A DNA stretch of 64,000 bases from Chalara sp. BL73. Its lineage: Eukaryota > Ascomycota > Leotiomycetes > Helotiales. Made by a program: the position numbers and the translations under genes. Of the stretch, positions 1-12,380 are shown piece by piece. The stretch spans positions 992,001-1,056,000 of the forward strand of contig CAKJVC010000012.1 of NCBI GenBank assembly GCA_918026815.1, written 5' to 3'. Every line of letters starts with the position of its first letter. Positions within the stretch are counted from its first letter, which is position 1. The notes under the pieces were generated by a model. The model was not told where the DNA came from. It searched no databases and worked only from the letters and a program-made list of their open reading frames with translations.

Positions 1-1730
1 CAGCTACTCTCAAGGTGTACAAATATGTAGGCCGTCCTTTTCCTAACAGGTGAAGAAAAGGGTGTTTGAATAAGACACATGTGAAGTTCATTCGAAACGA
101 AAATACCGAGAGCTGTAGTTTTCCGTCACCTTATTGAAAACAAATGAATCGATGGTCCCCAACTATAGTTTTCCATGAAAATACTGCCATTCTGAGTCTT
201 CTGATTTGAAGACTGAATATGCTGACTCGAATTTTGGCACTGTTGCGTTTTATTTCTTCGTCGCTAGCTACAATACATGCGTGCGTGATAAGCAACCATC
301 TTTGCTCGTGCCTGTGCATCACAAGCTCAAGACAAAGCCATAGGCCATGGCATACTTTGAACATGCATTAGCTCAAATTCAGTAAGAAGCATCAACAGTG
401 AAGTGTCGTGCGTTGATATTAAATTAAAAAAACGGTGCATCTCGTCAATACATTTGCAGAACACGCAAAGTTTTCAGGGGGGATCTCTGATGCCATTGCC
501 ACAGCCAGACTCTTCAATTCCTCTTGAAAATGACAGATGCAGAATCAACTTCTGAAAGAGCACTGGCACTTCTAACCACGAGTAAAATCATCCAGGCATT
601 GCTCACTATCCTTGATGCCGTAGGCCATATATTAAAAATATCTGAACAGATCGGAATAAGTAGTAAAAAGCCATAGCACCTATTCGAATTGAACAGTTAC
701 AACACAATACAGGAATACTGTTTGAGCTAAAATTCATTTGCGGATACATACTACTATGTATCTATATCTAGTTTCTTTCCTCGCCTTCCTTTATTCTAAT
801 ACGCATTTGTCTGATACCTTCAATTTCAACGCCGGTGTTGTGCAAAGGATGAGAGAGGCCTGGCTACTCACAAAAGTGGATACTGGATGCGAATAATGAA
901 GCACATACTTGAAACAAATAAGATAAGAGTTCTATACTTCATTTTAGAAGATTCGACTCAATTTCAAAAAGTACTGGATGATTGAGCATTTCAAACAATC
1001 ATTAAGATAGCCATCAATAAAGGTTTCAATACCACTAGGCTTTGAAATTCGAAATCAATTATGATAAGCATCCAAAAACTTGAAACCTAACAAAAGCGTA
1101 GCAGATGATGAGAAGCCTAATATATGAGGTGAATCGAATTCACGTCCATGCGACGTAAAATCAATAAACGCACGTGCATAGCAACGCTGTCGTGTTGTCA
1201 GATTTCGCGCTGGCAGATAATCTAGGGTCACTCAGGGGCGGGAACCTGCTTTAGTGTCCGTCGCCATGCCGACGGGTGGGCCTGCTTTAGCGAGGGGAGA
1301 ATAAACATTCCCGCAACACCGAAAATCGAAGGCTGGAGAGCAACGTAGTCACACCAACCTCCTTCAATTTTTGCAATCACTACTAGTCCGCAGTGTCGTT
1401 TCTCTTGTGAGCTTGAAAGAAAACCACTTTACATACAAACTGAACATCTTCCCCAAAATCTTGCTTGTGGAAAGTTTATCATCTAACCATTTTTTGAGTC
1501 GTGAATAGTTGCGATTCATACCACTGATTGTCACGAGTTACGCTTATCTATTTACACAACCTTCACGAGACCACGTTTTCGAGTCCACGCTATCAACATT
1601 CCTCGAGCAATTTGTGTTCACCGAATTCCAACATCCAACGCTTGTAGCATTCCATAGCTGCGGCTCCATCGTCCTCCGAGGACGGGAGCGAAAAGAAGTC
1701 GAAGGAGAAGATTCGTAGAAGGAATTTACA
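1..1730. other. Intergenic stretch, no gene recognised
   Basis: AT-rich sequence with no open frame that resembles a protein family on either strand. The last few hundred bases are probably the promoter and 5' leader of the Fig1 gene that starts at 1731. Nothing else is seen. Confidence 0.5.
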
Positions 1731-2686
1731 ATGGCACAAAGATTTCAGATAGGGTGGTTGAGTATGTTGATGTCAATCGCTGGAGAGGTATTCGCTGACG
1801 ATCTTAGGGCTGATACCATTCCTCGGATATCACCATGTGCTTATGATTCTGATTGCAATTGCAATCATTCTACTCTGTAAGTATCTCTTCTACAAGTCAC
1901 TCTTAAGACTTGTACTAACTAGATTATAGCACTCTTATTAGCAGGCTGCTCGTCATCTTCACCAGTTATACCTAACATCTTCCTTATATCGCTATATTAC
2001 CAACAATACTCGCCCGTTCCAGCAACCTCTCAAGTCGACTTTGGAGTACATACTGCAATCTCAAATATTGTTGGATCGGCTAGACTGTCAGCGAGAGTTG
2101 GATACTTTGGGATATGTGTCAATCCAGATGGGGGAGATTGGCTGTGCAGTAACAATGCGACGGCATTGGCGAACGAAGTGAGCGTTGATCAAGATCCCTT
2201 GAACTTGGTCTGGCTTGCGAGTCAGTTTAAGGATATGATTGTGTTCCCATATCTTATGTGCGTCCGTTCAACACCATACCCCTCAAATCACCACTAACAA
2301 ATAGTAGTATTGTTGCAATCGTATTTGCATTCATTTGCCTCCTTCTCTTAGCCACCTTCCCAGGCTGGCATGAAGAGGAAGACCGGGACGGTAGCGAGCG
2401 CGAGGTAAAACCGTTTCCCTCCCGACCCGTCTCCCAAACTGCTCTCGCCATCATATTCATCGCCTCAATTTTTGTGCTCGTCTCCGTTTTATGGCAGCAC
2501 ACGGCCTCTGTAGCCGCCTCCATTGTCGCCAAAGACCTCGGGAACGGAAGCGTGCGCAGCGGAGTCGGCACAACAGCGATGGTGCTGGGTTGGTTCAGCT
2601 TCGCCCTGCTTATAATCGTCACAATTGGCTTGCTCGTCATGATTCTGAGTATCCGAGTCCTAGCTGAGACATTCGCGGACCGGTAG
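1731..2686 (+). CDS. FIG1: Fig1-family calcium regulator / membrane fusion protein
   Basis: Four-exon model: 1731-1761, 1808-1876, 1930-2257 and 2305-2686, giving 269 residues. Introns have canonical donors (GTATGT, GTAAGT, GTGCGT) and the first has a GCTGAC branch site. The protein is a claudin-like four-pass membrane protein. A first hydrophobic segment runs to LLLAGCSSSSPVIPN, an extracellular loop carries GYFGIC and a second Cys (DWLCSN), and three more membrane segments follow. This order is characteristic of Fig1 (PF12351). Family members act in low-affinity calcium uptake at the plasma membrane during mating or hyphal fusion; the Neurospora homologue is a late-fusion gene. The start at 1731 follows from the first small exon, because without that intron the conserved LIPFLGYHH segment is out of frame. 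The last acceptor is a tandem TAGTAG, so residue number may vary by one. Confidence 0.88.
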
Positions 2687-3200
2687 ACCAAAAGTTTTGC
2701 TTCAATAGATGGGTAGGGCGATGGTACAAAAAACGGAGAATTTGACAAGTACTTTCAGCATGCATGATGAATTGATGAACGTGACCCAGAGGCGATTGCG
2801 ATCATTGAGGTCTTATAGGGATCGGACAGAATATTTTGCCGATTTTGTGTATAAAGAAGATTTTGCGCATTTGGGACGGAGTTGTACAGAGCTTGGTTTG
2901 TTATTTGGTCATTCTTACCCCTTATACTTCGCACAACAAGGATAGGGAGGGAGGAAGTTTCTCACACGGATGGATGTTAATATGAAAGAGCCAAGGTCAG
3001 TTGTGATGATGCACTCGGCCTGTATGTAGTTTATGAGCATGGGACAAAGGCGGACAAAGTTATGAATATCACATACACCCATATATCTCCGGTTCAAAAG
3101 CAGCACTTATTTCTTGTGAACATAATTCTGACGAAATCTGATCATATACTTGATTTTGGGTATCATAGTCTATCATACTTCTCGTGATACATCTCATTCA
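2687..3200. other. Convergent intergenic region
   Basis: 514 bp between the 3' ends of Fig1 (+) and Sld2 (-). It should hold both 3' untranslated regions. Short open frames here have no recognisable similarity and are treated as chance. Confidence 0.5.
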
Positions 3201-4811
3201 TTATTTCTTCCTTCTGAACCTGCTATTGTGAGCTGGTCCACCCTTCGCACCAGAGTTCCTCAATTTCAGGCGCTTGAAGTTCTGGTTCGCGACAGCCTTA
3301 ACTCTTCTGGCCGCTGTCTTGATTTTTCCATCCTTTGTAATCCGCTTTGCTTTCTTGCTTTGATCTGGTCTTTTATACCTGGTTCCTCCTTCGGAAGCGG
3401 TGTACTCTGACTGTGAATCATCTGAATCAAAATTCCGGGCATCGCTGAAATTGGCGGAGGCATCTTTTTGTGTCTCTGGAATCACTCCATCCGCTGTACC
3501 AAGTTCATCGTCGTCATCTTCATCAGTGTCTGCAGACGACCTTGGTGCTGGCTTTGACCGACTAGGTTTCATGTTAACTCGTCTGGTTGTCCGCTTCTGA
3601 CCTTTCTTCTTATATACTTTGAGAGGTTGGCCATCACGTCCCAGCGGTGCTTCTTCGGGCTCGCTATCAAATTGAGCTTCATCATCAAAACCCCCCAAAG
3701 GGAAAGTTGATTGACTATCTCTGACAAGCACATCACCCTCGGGTATATGCGCAAGCGGCTTTGATGCTAACTTGGCGGCCGGTTTTTGAGAGAGCTGAGC
3801 GCCACTGGTTTTTGCATTGTCCATATCTTCTATCTCACGCAGTGCCTCAAGATCTTCGTCTGCTGCATCATCTTCCATCTTCCTAAGATCGGCAAGTATC
3901 TGGGTTAGCGGTTTCATGAATGGTTTCCTTGTTGGCTTAATCGATGGAAGATCGGGAACTTCTCCATTTTCATCTACCACTGGCATTGGCAGAAGTCCAC
4001 CTCTTCTCAGGAACATAGGCGTATCATAGTGCTTTGATATAGAAACAGGAGTTTTAGCACCTTCACCACTCCGGTTCCGGCTCTTTGATGGCGTCATGAG
4101 ATTCGCGAATAGTGATTGTTTCCTGGTTGAGCTGGGGGTCCGACTATGCTTGGAGGCTGAGCCTAGCCCTCCAGATTTTCGAGGTGTGGCACCAATTGGT
4201 AGCTCTAAGGTCGAGATGTCATCCATCTTCTTGGGTGTTTTCTCGATAAGGTCAAATATCCCAAGAACATATCCATCCTTCTGTGGAGTTGCTTTTATGA
4301 CAGCCTTTTTTGCTGGTGTGAATAGGCTTCGTACCACAGACGGAGACTCGTAGGGATCAACCTCCCAAGGTCGTGTGATGACTTTCGACGGGGTCTGCAC
4401 AAGCTGAAGTCGCTTTGAGGTCTTTTCGATATGCTCATCCTCATACTTTCGCTTTAGCGGACTCGATTTGGGTTTTGGCTGTGGACGGGGTACGTCCTTC
4501 CCGGCTAGAATGTCGCGTGTTCTGTTATAATCCTTATACTTTTGTGCTGCAGTCTAAATTAGTACAAATGCCTCTCAAATGAGGTATTAGTGAAGCCAAC
4601 CAATATCAGAGTTCTTCTTGATATCTTCTCTCCCAGCCTTCCGGCCATTGGCAGCAGCAAAATCTTTCTCCCAAAGCTTCAATTCCAAGCGCAAAGAGTT
4701 AGATTGCTTTGTCACTTGCTCATGCTCATCGTATTTCATGTTGGACTCTTCTGTGGTATGCTGTTGCCTGTACCTGTCTTGTGTTCGCGCTAGATGCGTG
4801 TAGATTGACAT
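3201..4811 (-). CDS. SLD2: DNA replication regulator Sld2 (Drc1)
   Basis: Two exons on the minus strand, 4811-4601 and 4546-3201, 518 residues. The acceptor is the CTGCAG at 4552-4547; an upstream TAG acceptor would run into a stop. The N-terminus carries the Sld2/RecQ4-type motif: LRLELKLWEKDFAAANGRK, then DIKKNSDI across the intron into AQKYKDYNRTRDIL. The middle is low complexity with many Ser/Thr-Pro sites (SSPLK, TPAKK, TPQKD, TPKK, TPRKS, TPSKS, KTPVS, DTPMF), the expected targets of S-phase CDK that create binding sites for the Dpb11/TopBP1 BRCT repeats. The C-terminus is very basic (ends NSRFRRKK). It helps load GINS and Pol epsilon at origins in the nucleus. Length is close to that of other filamentous-fungal Sld2 proteins. 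Confidence 0.87.
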
Positions 4812-5111
4812 TCAATGTAGTGCTGTGACGAAAGGGAACACGTAATTAAAATTGGCTTTGCTTTCTGTGCAAGTCGGCTGGCTAGTAAGTTCTATAATGT
4901 TCTGCTGTTTTCAAATTTCGCTAGAACAAAGGAATACTGAACTTGAGGTGGCACTGCAGTTGACTCTGCTGGAGAAGTCTAGTTGGCGCGAAATCGCGTC
5001 CCAGGATTGACATCTTGTACAAGGGCTTATCGGACGTGATTGAGCTTATCGTCTGCCCCACTTCCATTAAACGAAAGGCAAGGCTTATAAAGAACATGAA
5101 TCTGCTGTTAC

Positions 5112-6134
5112 ATGGACAACCATCACCAACTTACTACATTATTCATGGACGTGGAGGACCTGAATTCCAGGCCAAAGGTTCTGCAAACCACTCTACTGGA
5201 AATCTCGTCTCGGGATGGCACAAAGGCGGAGGAGAATTGCTGCGTCATCTGTCTCGAGCATGTCTCTGAACAAGCAGTTACTCAACCATGCAAGCATGAA
5301 AGCTTCGATTTTCTCTGTTTGATCAGTTGGCTGGAGGAACAGCCATTCTGCCCACTATGCAAGACGGAGATCAAGACAGTACGGTATCAGTTCACAGACG
5401 ACGGAACTTACAAGTCTTATAATGTGCCACCAAAACCTAATGCGACTATCAAAGCTCCTAGTACGAGCGGTCTTCCTAATTTTGATCATCGAGGGCGAAG
5501 ATTGTACCGTCAAAGGCGAGAGTATACACCACAGACACGACCCACGGCCGATGAAGCGATAGCCAGGCGACGACAAATATATAACTCCCAACTATTCTCA
5601 TTCCATGTAGGGTCCAATCGTGTCTCCCGCTTCCGAGACCTTACTCCGCGGATGTTCTGTGATGATACAGAATTGGTGGCAAGAGCGCGGAAATGGATCC
5701 GTCGAGAACTTCAAGTATTTGAATTTTTGACTCCAGATAATACGTCGGGATCTGATCGCAGGGCGAAGAATGCCGAATTCCTCCTCGAATACATAGTGGC
5801 GATACTAAAAACAGTTGATACTCAGGCAGCTGGGGGTCAAGCGGAAGAAATGTTACGAGAGTTTCTTGGGCGAGACAACACAAAATTGTTTTTGCATGAA
5901 ATGAGAGCTTGGCTCCGAAGTCCTTATACATCTCTCGAAGACTGGGATAGACATGTTCAATACAATGAGGCAACGACACGGAAGAGCGAGGCTGGCACAG
6001 CACAAGGTAATGGCTCACTGACTACATCTAGGAGTCACAACAATCGACGCGATTACAGAGGGAGTGGACGCACATCAAGCTTTCGATCCCGGTATGACCC
6101 TTATCACAGGCAGCAGTCGAGGTATGGGGATTGA
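5112..6134 (+). CDS. RING-finger E3 ubiquitin ligase, Topors-like
   Basis: Single-exon frame of 340 residues. A C3HC4 RING lies at about residues 44-83: C44-x2-C47, C60-x-H62, C69, then C80-x2-C83 (PFCPLC). It is followed by the [11 protein letters not shown] strand usual in Topors/ICP0-type RINGs. Downstream is a helical region with RRREYTP-like basic stretches and a block about residues 165-275 ([23 protein letters not shown]) that resembles the conserved C-terminal part of fungal Topors-like proteins. The tail is rich in Ser, Arg and Tyr ([16 protein letters not shown]). Expected activity is ubiquitin or SUMO transfer in the nucleus; substrates cannot be inferred. A second in-frame Met (residue 12, MDVEDLN) could be the real start. 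It is divergent from Sld2 with about 300 bp between starts. Confidence 0.8.
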   Translation: MDNHHQLTTLFMDVEDLNSRPKVLQTTLLEISSRDGTKAEENCCVICLEHVSEQAVTQPCKHESFDFLCLISWLEEQPFCPLCKTEIKTVRYQFTDDGTYKSYNVPPKPNATIKAPSTSGLPNFDHRGRRLYRQRREYTPQTRPTADEAIARRRQIYNSQLFSFHVGSNRVSRFRDLTPRMFCDDTELVARARKWIRRELQVFEFLTPDNTSGSDRRAKNAEFLLEYIVAILKTVDTQAAGGQAEEMLREFLGRDNTKLFLHEMRAWLRSPYTSLEDWDRHVQYNEATTRKSEAGTAQGNGSLTTSRSHNNRRDYRGSGRTSSFRSRYDPYHRQQSRYGD

Positions 6135-8516
6135 TGCAGCCTTGAGCTCGGCAAGAATACCCAAAGCACGGCTACGCGGTATTCGCTATATCGACAATTT
6201 TGGCTGTTTACTTTGTAGACCTGAGAGTTGTGCTGTACCAAGAAGCCATGTCAATGTCGTCTTTGCATCGATCTAAACAGAAGCTGATCTAAACACGCTT
6301 CTGCTCAATAATAAGCAAGCGCAGCATCGAGCCAGGAGTGACGGAATTGTCGGGTCTACGCCATAAATGAGATTCGAAACAGGACATACGCCTACTGGAA
6401 ACTGCAAGCTACCTAAACCAGAAGTTATCACATTTCCATTCGAGAAGGCTAAGAGAATGCAGGACGCAGCCTGTGCTTGAAATGTCTACTACGCGACTAA
6501 GGCTGGTCGCTCCCTGTGCAGAAATAAATTGAACAAAGGGCTAGCTCAGCAAATCAAGCAAGCAAATCAATCCTAGAGGCACCCATCCAGATATGATACA
6601 TTTACCGTATAAGTGTAACATGCAAAACACATAACTTTGAAGTCATCAGGTCAACCTCAAGGATGACTATGAATCTTGAATCCGAAGCGTGGGCAGTTGT
6701 AGCAAGGAATTTAAAGGCTCAAACGCTGTATAGCATGTTTCAGCCGACAAAACAATATTCCATGTCTCCGTGTTGCAACTCATGCCGAAGCATAAGGCAC
6801 AAGAAGGAATATTTGAAAGCCGAACTTGACGTATATCATCTTCTATGATATACTTCATATCCTATAAGGCCAGGTTGAATCTGATTCGGCTAAAGTTTCA
6901 ATGACTGGCCTGGGGAAGAGAGGGTGTTGTGGACGACCAGCTTTCCCTTGTCATAGATGATTCAGACCAAAGATTCACCCTGAAGACACGACATGCCTAT
7001 CAATATTGCATTGCTCAGCCATCGGAACTCGGAGTGGCCAAGGCCAGAAGCGACGTAGATTTGAAACGCAGTAATTACACGTGATATAGGGCTGAAGATA
7101 TTGGCAGCAACCAATTCAAGAGACTCATAAATCTACTATGTCTTGTCTCCGTCGTTTGTACTTGTAGAGTTCTTTTCTGAGCGAGTTCGCCAGTCACTGG
7201 CATGGACAAAAATAGGTTCGTATTGACTGACGACAACAAGTGAGACTTGCATTAAAAGGGTACCCGCAAAAAGGTGTTAGTGACGGCACCAAAACGCCCC
7301 CAAAAGGCTTGTTCAAAGCCATGACCATAAGAACTGGAGGATAATTGTAAGCCTGACCCGACCGAATTCTTCACCATGAGCTGTTTGCATGGGCTGGCGG
7401 TGTAAGACATGCAATGATGCCTATGTATACAGGTAGACTGAGCACGCACATGTCCGCATTACTGCCTCAGCAACGAAAAGAGACAGCTCAATAACATGAA
7501 ATGGGAGAGAGCTTGGCAGCAATGCGATGGTGTTTTAGAGTACTCAGCCCTCGCAAACAAGAGACATACTCAAACACATTTCGATCTCGTTTACTTGTAC
7601 GGGGATGTTTATTTTTCTTCACAACGCGTATCAGTTCGTGGCAGCAAAAGCACATAAAAATCAAGCAAAATGAAAAGACGTGAAGAGCAACTCAAAAATA
7701 AGATTGTGAAAGTTGGAGGTTGAAGAAGAGGGGGGGGGGGGGTTATCAATGAGTCTGCGTCAGGCTTTTTTTTGATGGATATTAAAGGTTTCGGGCTGGT
7801 TGGATCAGGCTGATCAGGTTTGGCCTTGGTCGCTTAGAAAGGTGCGACAAGCAAGCTTTCGGGAAGGGGTTAAGATCAACGCCGACAAGATGCGTTCCTG
7901 GCTGTTCCTGGTTGTTCCTGGCCGTTCCTGAGAGAAAAAAAAATAAACGGGAGAGGGAGGAGGAGGAGGAGGCCTAAACCTTGGAAGGCCGGGTGTACTA
8001 GAGAGTTTAAAGAGGAGAAGAGTAGATAGGATAGGGACCAAATACGAAACCTAATAAATCAAGATAAAACAAAATAAAAATAAGCAATAGACCAATATTC
8101 AGTAAATAAAAGCCATGCTGCAATCAGCCGGGAATAAAAAGATGGTTTAGGTATTGAGTAGAATAGCAATCCCGAGATAGATAGATTAGCGGTAGCACTC
8201 TATAATAGCAATACCGGTCGTGGTAGTGTTGTACAGGTCCGAAAATACATCATCTCATCCTCTTTTCAGATGGGTTACTCCGTGAATTGATTCGTCACTC
8301 TCTCTCTCACCCGCTCACCTCAGCTTCTGTTTCCTGATCCCCTCCCAATAGCCCAAGCCCACTATTCCATATTAGGCGATAGCGCTGCTTGTCGAGATTT
8401 TCTGCAATTTCCCAGGTTCCACTCTCTATCTCCTGGGCATCCACTGCCACTGGCTACAGTACAGTGCTGTCCACTCCCAGTTATTGCTGGCTAAGCAAGG
8501 CCCTTGTCCTTTTACC

Positions 8517-8549
<33 letters not shown>

Positions 8550-9087
8550 TCACTAACCACCCACTCGCGTCCACTCACAACCACACCTCCCCCCCCCCCA
8601 ATCAACCGTATCATTGTTTTCATTCTCATCATCCTTTTGATGAGTTCCATTCACTTCCATCTTGACTGAAATCCCTTCGAGTCTAGAGCGGCACACTCGT
8701 TACGGCCCTCGAACCACATTCCTACAATCAAGAACATCATCCATTTCAACCTGTCGACAAGTCCACATCCGCAGAAAACTGCATACCTCACAAGGGGCTG
8801 ACGTTTCCCGCTGCGTGACTTGACTTTCGAAACAAATTCAGACCCATAGGATCTTCATCCACCCATCCAACTGACGAGATAGAATCATCCTCTGCTCGAC
8901 ACTGTCCTTCTCACTTACATTTAATCAATCTGGAAGTTGGAGATATTCTCTGGACAGACGTGTGGTTACCAGCAACCTCACGCTCGCGTGTGCCCCGACC
9001 GAGCCGACCGACGCCATCGCCCTACTTCGACCCAGATCGCTCCTTTTCATCCAACTGTCGGGCCACGGCCATCGACCTAGATTTATC
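6135..9087. other. Long intergenic region with microsatellites upstream of the WSC gene
   Basis: About 2.95 kb without a convincing gene. It contains a 13-base G run (7730-7742), an AGG repeat (about 7955-7972), a CT repeat running into a CA repeat (about 8516-8549), and an 11-base C run (8589-8599). The CT/CA-rich part lies in the probable promoter or leader of the WSC gene at 9088. Open frames across these repeats are low complexity and rejected. Confidence 0.5.
8516..8549 (+). repeat. CT/CA dinucleotide microsatellite
   Basis: A (CT)n tract passes directly into a (CA)n tract, about 500 bp upstream of the WSC start codon. Pyrimidine-rich tracts are common in fungal promoters near transcription starts. 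It is also a likely polymorphic marker. Confidence 0.85.
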
Positions 9088-10094
9088 ATGAAGTTCTCTC
9101 TTTTTGTCGCAGCAGCGGGCTTGCTGGGACTCACAGATGCGTTCGCCGGCCTATCCCTACACCATCAACATGCACCGCTCGCACCCAGACAATACAGGGC
9201 GATGACGAAGAGGGGATGCTATTCATCAAAGGGAAGCATGGTGCTGAAAAACAACACAAACATCTTCAACACCCAGGGCTCCTGTCAGGTAGTTTGCTGG
9301 CCATTGAATAAAGCCGTCCTGGCAACCTCTGCCTCAATTGAGTGCTGGTGCGGCGATAAGATTCCAGCGGAATCGTACAAGGTCGACGACGACAAGTGCA
9401 ATACACCATGTGCAGGATCCAATAATATTGAATGTATAGGCCCTCAATTTCTAGATGCTGAGCTCTAAGGCTGACTGTGTTGTAGGTGGTGGAATTGGGT
9501 TCTGGACGGTCTACACTTCTGGTATCATCGCCGACGTCGCCGTCCCGCAAGACGCATCGCCCAGCTCTTCCACCGCAGGATCTGGGGCTTCTGCCACTTC
9601 GGTGTCGCCGGCTGTGGTGACTGTTGGAGGTATAAACTCTCACCTTTGTCCAAGTCTAATTATCATCTAATCAAGCCACAGGAGCGACTATCACCGCTAC
9701 TCCTTCAAGTTCTACGGATGGGAGCTCACAGAAGTCGAGCCCAAATGTAACCGCTATTGCCGCAGGCGTAGTTATTGGGTTTGTCGCCATCACTGCAATT
9801 GCTGCGGGTGTCGTCCTTTTCATGCGTAACAAGAAGCGACGACAAATCGAAGAGGAGCATCGGAGTGCTGCGGCAATAAGCAACTTTGTTAACGGGGGAA
9901 AGACCTCTACACACAGTGTAGGCTCTTCATTTACGGACGCGCGCCTTGATCCTGCCGTCATGGGCAGGAGAATCAGTGTTGGTAGCATTGCGGATGACCA
10001 GGATTACTCGAGGAAAATTCTCAGAGTATGTACATCAGATATATGTGTCAAAGGTTTTTTTCTTTCGCTAATCTATTAGGTCACCAACGCATGA
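9088..10094 (+). CDS. WSC-domain cell-wall stress sensor-like membrane protein
   Basis: Four exons, 9088-9433, 9486-9629, 9682-10025 and 10080-10094, giving 282 residues. The start is chosen because it opens a signal peptide (MKFSLFVAAAGLLGLTDAFA). Residues about 40-130 form a WSC domain with eight cysteines (GCYSSKG ... ECWCG ... CNTPC ... ECGG-FWTVYTSG). A Ser/Thr/Ala-rich stretch follows, then one transmembrane helix (AIAAGVVIGFVAITAIAAGVV), a basic stop-transfer (MRNKKRRQ), and a cytoplasmic tail ending ILRVTNA. That ending is typical of fungal WSC proteins and is only completed by the tiny last exon. By family it would sense wall stress and signal to Rho1/PKC, or simply bind wall glycans; the single WSC copy and short stalk fit a Wsc1-like sensor. 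Confidence 0.88.
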
Positions 10095-11630
10095 GAAATC
10101 CAATGACCACGAGTTTCCTCATTTCATTCAGCAGCTCTTCTCTAGTCATCATGGCGTATTACGGTTCCTACTTCCGGATTGGTCTGCTTTGGTCGAAGCT
10201 GTGTTCACACAGCCTTGGGTGTTTATAGGTGGAGATAGGAATGAGGAAATGAAATCCCGAACTCTTTTCCATCAAGAAGCGCTTTCTATTCGGTATCACC
10301 TACAACGACACCGTCCTGTCCTTTCAGACAACTTGCTTTTCCTAGCAATTTCCTTTCTCGAACGATACGATCTCGCCCCGATAAAACCCCTTTCTTCTCT
10401 AACTTTAGGCGAATCTTTATTTTTAACTGGAGTGGTGTCATATTAGCCATCCACCCACGAGCTTCTCTCTGGCATCTTCGGGCGATGGGCTTGGAGGTGC
10501 TGTGTACTTTAGATCATCTGTCAGAGACGGATCACGCGCGTGAGATGGATATGGAACTGAGGGAGGCTGGCGCTAGATCTGATGTATATGAAAAGAAATT
10601 CAGCAATATCTTAAAACGACCCTTTTTTGCATTTCGCGAGAAGAGCAACTCCTTGTAGTCAGGGGATTTTCTTTCATCTATACTCCCACAACTTGTTCTT
10701 TCCAAATGGTCTTTTGATTTCCCAGTTGATGCGTTTCCTCCGCCTCTCGCCATCAAACTCATTCTCTCTCTGTGCCCGTACCTTACTCGCCTATAATAAG
10801 CCTTGGTAGTTCCAAAAGTCCTATTGCAACCTCATACTCTCATTCTTCAATTATGCACGACCCCCTCCTCATCATTATCATCATCATCTGATCGTCCCAG
10901 AATGCGATGTATAATTTCATTCGCCTCAATAGCACCGTCACGGATGCATAGCCCGCACCGGATGGCGTTGATGCTTTATGGCAAGCGCCTCTTTCCAAGT
11001 TCAGATACATCTAGCCAAGAAGATGCGGCAATTGTGTAGTGCGTGCTAGTGCTGCGTACTGTCCATTAGATATTCCTCGCTGTGTCTGAGCAGGAACATG
11101 CGTTGTGGAATCTCTTGCCTAGGCTTTGAAGGGTGTAGGGTATGTGTGCTCTAGAAGTGGAAATTTCATAAACGATATTCATTTTCAGAGCTCCCCATCT
11201 TCGCCTTTGCCACATAGTTCTTTGTAGTTCTTTTTCGTAGGCAGGCTGCCACTCATTTCCCTAGCAAAGCCTGATATACTGGCCCGGCACAGACTCAAAG
11301 CTGCTTAGCTCTTGTTATAGAGGCGATGTTCCCTTCCTATTCGGTAGCCTCAACTCCTCGTTGTCATGCTGCGCCTTGACTTATAATATTTTCTCTTAAA
11401 GGCTGGAGTGTGCTAGATTGGACTTTGTCTGAGAATCCCATGCGAAATGTAGAATCGTACACAGGATATTTTTGACACTAACGAGCAGGATGAAGGTAGC
11501 ACATGTCTATAACACACTAGACTGGCTACAGATTACATTCGAAAATTAAACAGATTCAACCACAACGCCATAAAGTCCACCTCTTCGTTCCATGATCCCA
11601 TCCCAAAGCAATATTTAACGAGCGAGTGGA
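10095..11630. other. Convergent intergenic region
   Basis: 1.5 kb between the WSC gene and the minus-strand GPI-type protein. The T-rich sequence just after 10094 is probably the WSC 3' UTR. Several open frames of 60-85 codons show no domain, signal or biased composition, so no gene is called. Confidence 0.45.
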
Positions 11631-12380
11631 TTACAGTAAGCACATAACGCTCATTATGGCGGCTATGCCGCCCAAGAGCATGGTTTCTCTTGACACTATC
11701 GACCCTACCGCGGCGCCTTCATTACCAGTCGTGTTCGATGACTTCGCACCACCAGTACTGGTTGCCACGCTAGAAGGGGTGGGCGACGGAACATCATCCT
11801 CCAGCGTATCCCTAATCCGATAAGGCCCTACCGAGTACGCCATATTACTTTCATATAGAAACATGAACGTATATGTAACATTCGCCTTCAGATCAAGCGG
11901 TACCCGAAGGGCCATATTGGGCTCCATAAACTGCTGAGAGTAGTAAACAGTTTCTTGTGATGGAGTAGATTCATTCTTGTATGGTTCGGCGGTAACGGTC
12001 CAGTTCTTTTCGCTGACTTTAGACATCCCCGCTAGCGAGATCAGTCAGCTCATCTTTCAATTAAGAGGTTTGGGGGTGGTGAACGGCGTACTAAATAGCC
12101 AAGCGACGAACGTGGGATGCCAGCGCAAGTCACCGGGCTGATAATTGTCGTTTCTCGCGAGTGCGATGCTAACGGTCTTGTTCGCATTCTCAGGTCTTTC
12201 GTCAACGACGTCGACCTCGAAGGTGAGCTTCATTCCCGGGATAACGCCATTCCAATTTAATTGCCTCCCCTCGTGGGTAACATCGGCGCCAATGCCAAAT
12301 CTCTGTCGGGGTTGAAGGGCAGAGCTGTGAACGAGAGTGAGGAGGGATGTGAGGAGGAGGCTACGCATAGAGATGAACAT
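11631..12380 (-). CDS. Probable GPI-anchored secreted glycoprotein, unknown family
   Basis: Two exons, 12380-12092 and 12031-11631, 229 residues; the intron has a GTACGC donor, CTGAC branch and CTAG acceptor. The N-terminus is a signal peptide (MRSLLLTSLLTLVHSSA) followed by a dibasic LQPRQR site. The mature part is about 130 residues with several N-glycosylation sequons (NKT, NWT, NES, NVT) and a predicted beta-rich character (KLTFEVDVVDE, YTFMFLYESNMAYSVGPYRI). A Ser/Thr/Pro-rich stalk follows, then a C-terminal hydrophobic tail (MLLGGIAAIMSVMCLL) preceded by small residues, the layout of a GPI signal. I do not recognise the family; the ectodomain resembles fungal surface proteins with an Ig-like fold, but that is inference. 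It is probably displayed on the plasma membrane or wall. Confidence 0.75.

Noticed and set aside
2254..2748. 164-codon minus-strand frame opposite the Fig1 gene
   Set aside because: Exact antisense of the last Fig1 exon, whose sense frame has a recognised domain and splice structure.
6064..6276. A frame with a GSSRGMG-like string resembling the short-chain dehydrogenase nucleotide motif
   Set aside because: It lies in another frame over the 3' end of the RING gene, has no further dehydrogenase motifs and stops after 70 codons. It is a shadow of the Arg/Ser/Tyr-rich tail.
8426..8669. Frames on both strands with runs such as SLSLTHTHTHS
   Set aside because: They translate the CT/CA microsatellite and the C run upstream of the WSC gene.
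8962..9087. Upstream in-frame Met for the WSC protein
   Set aside because: Starting at 8962 would place 42 residues before a clear signal peptide that begins at 9088.
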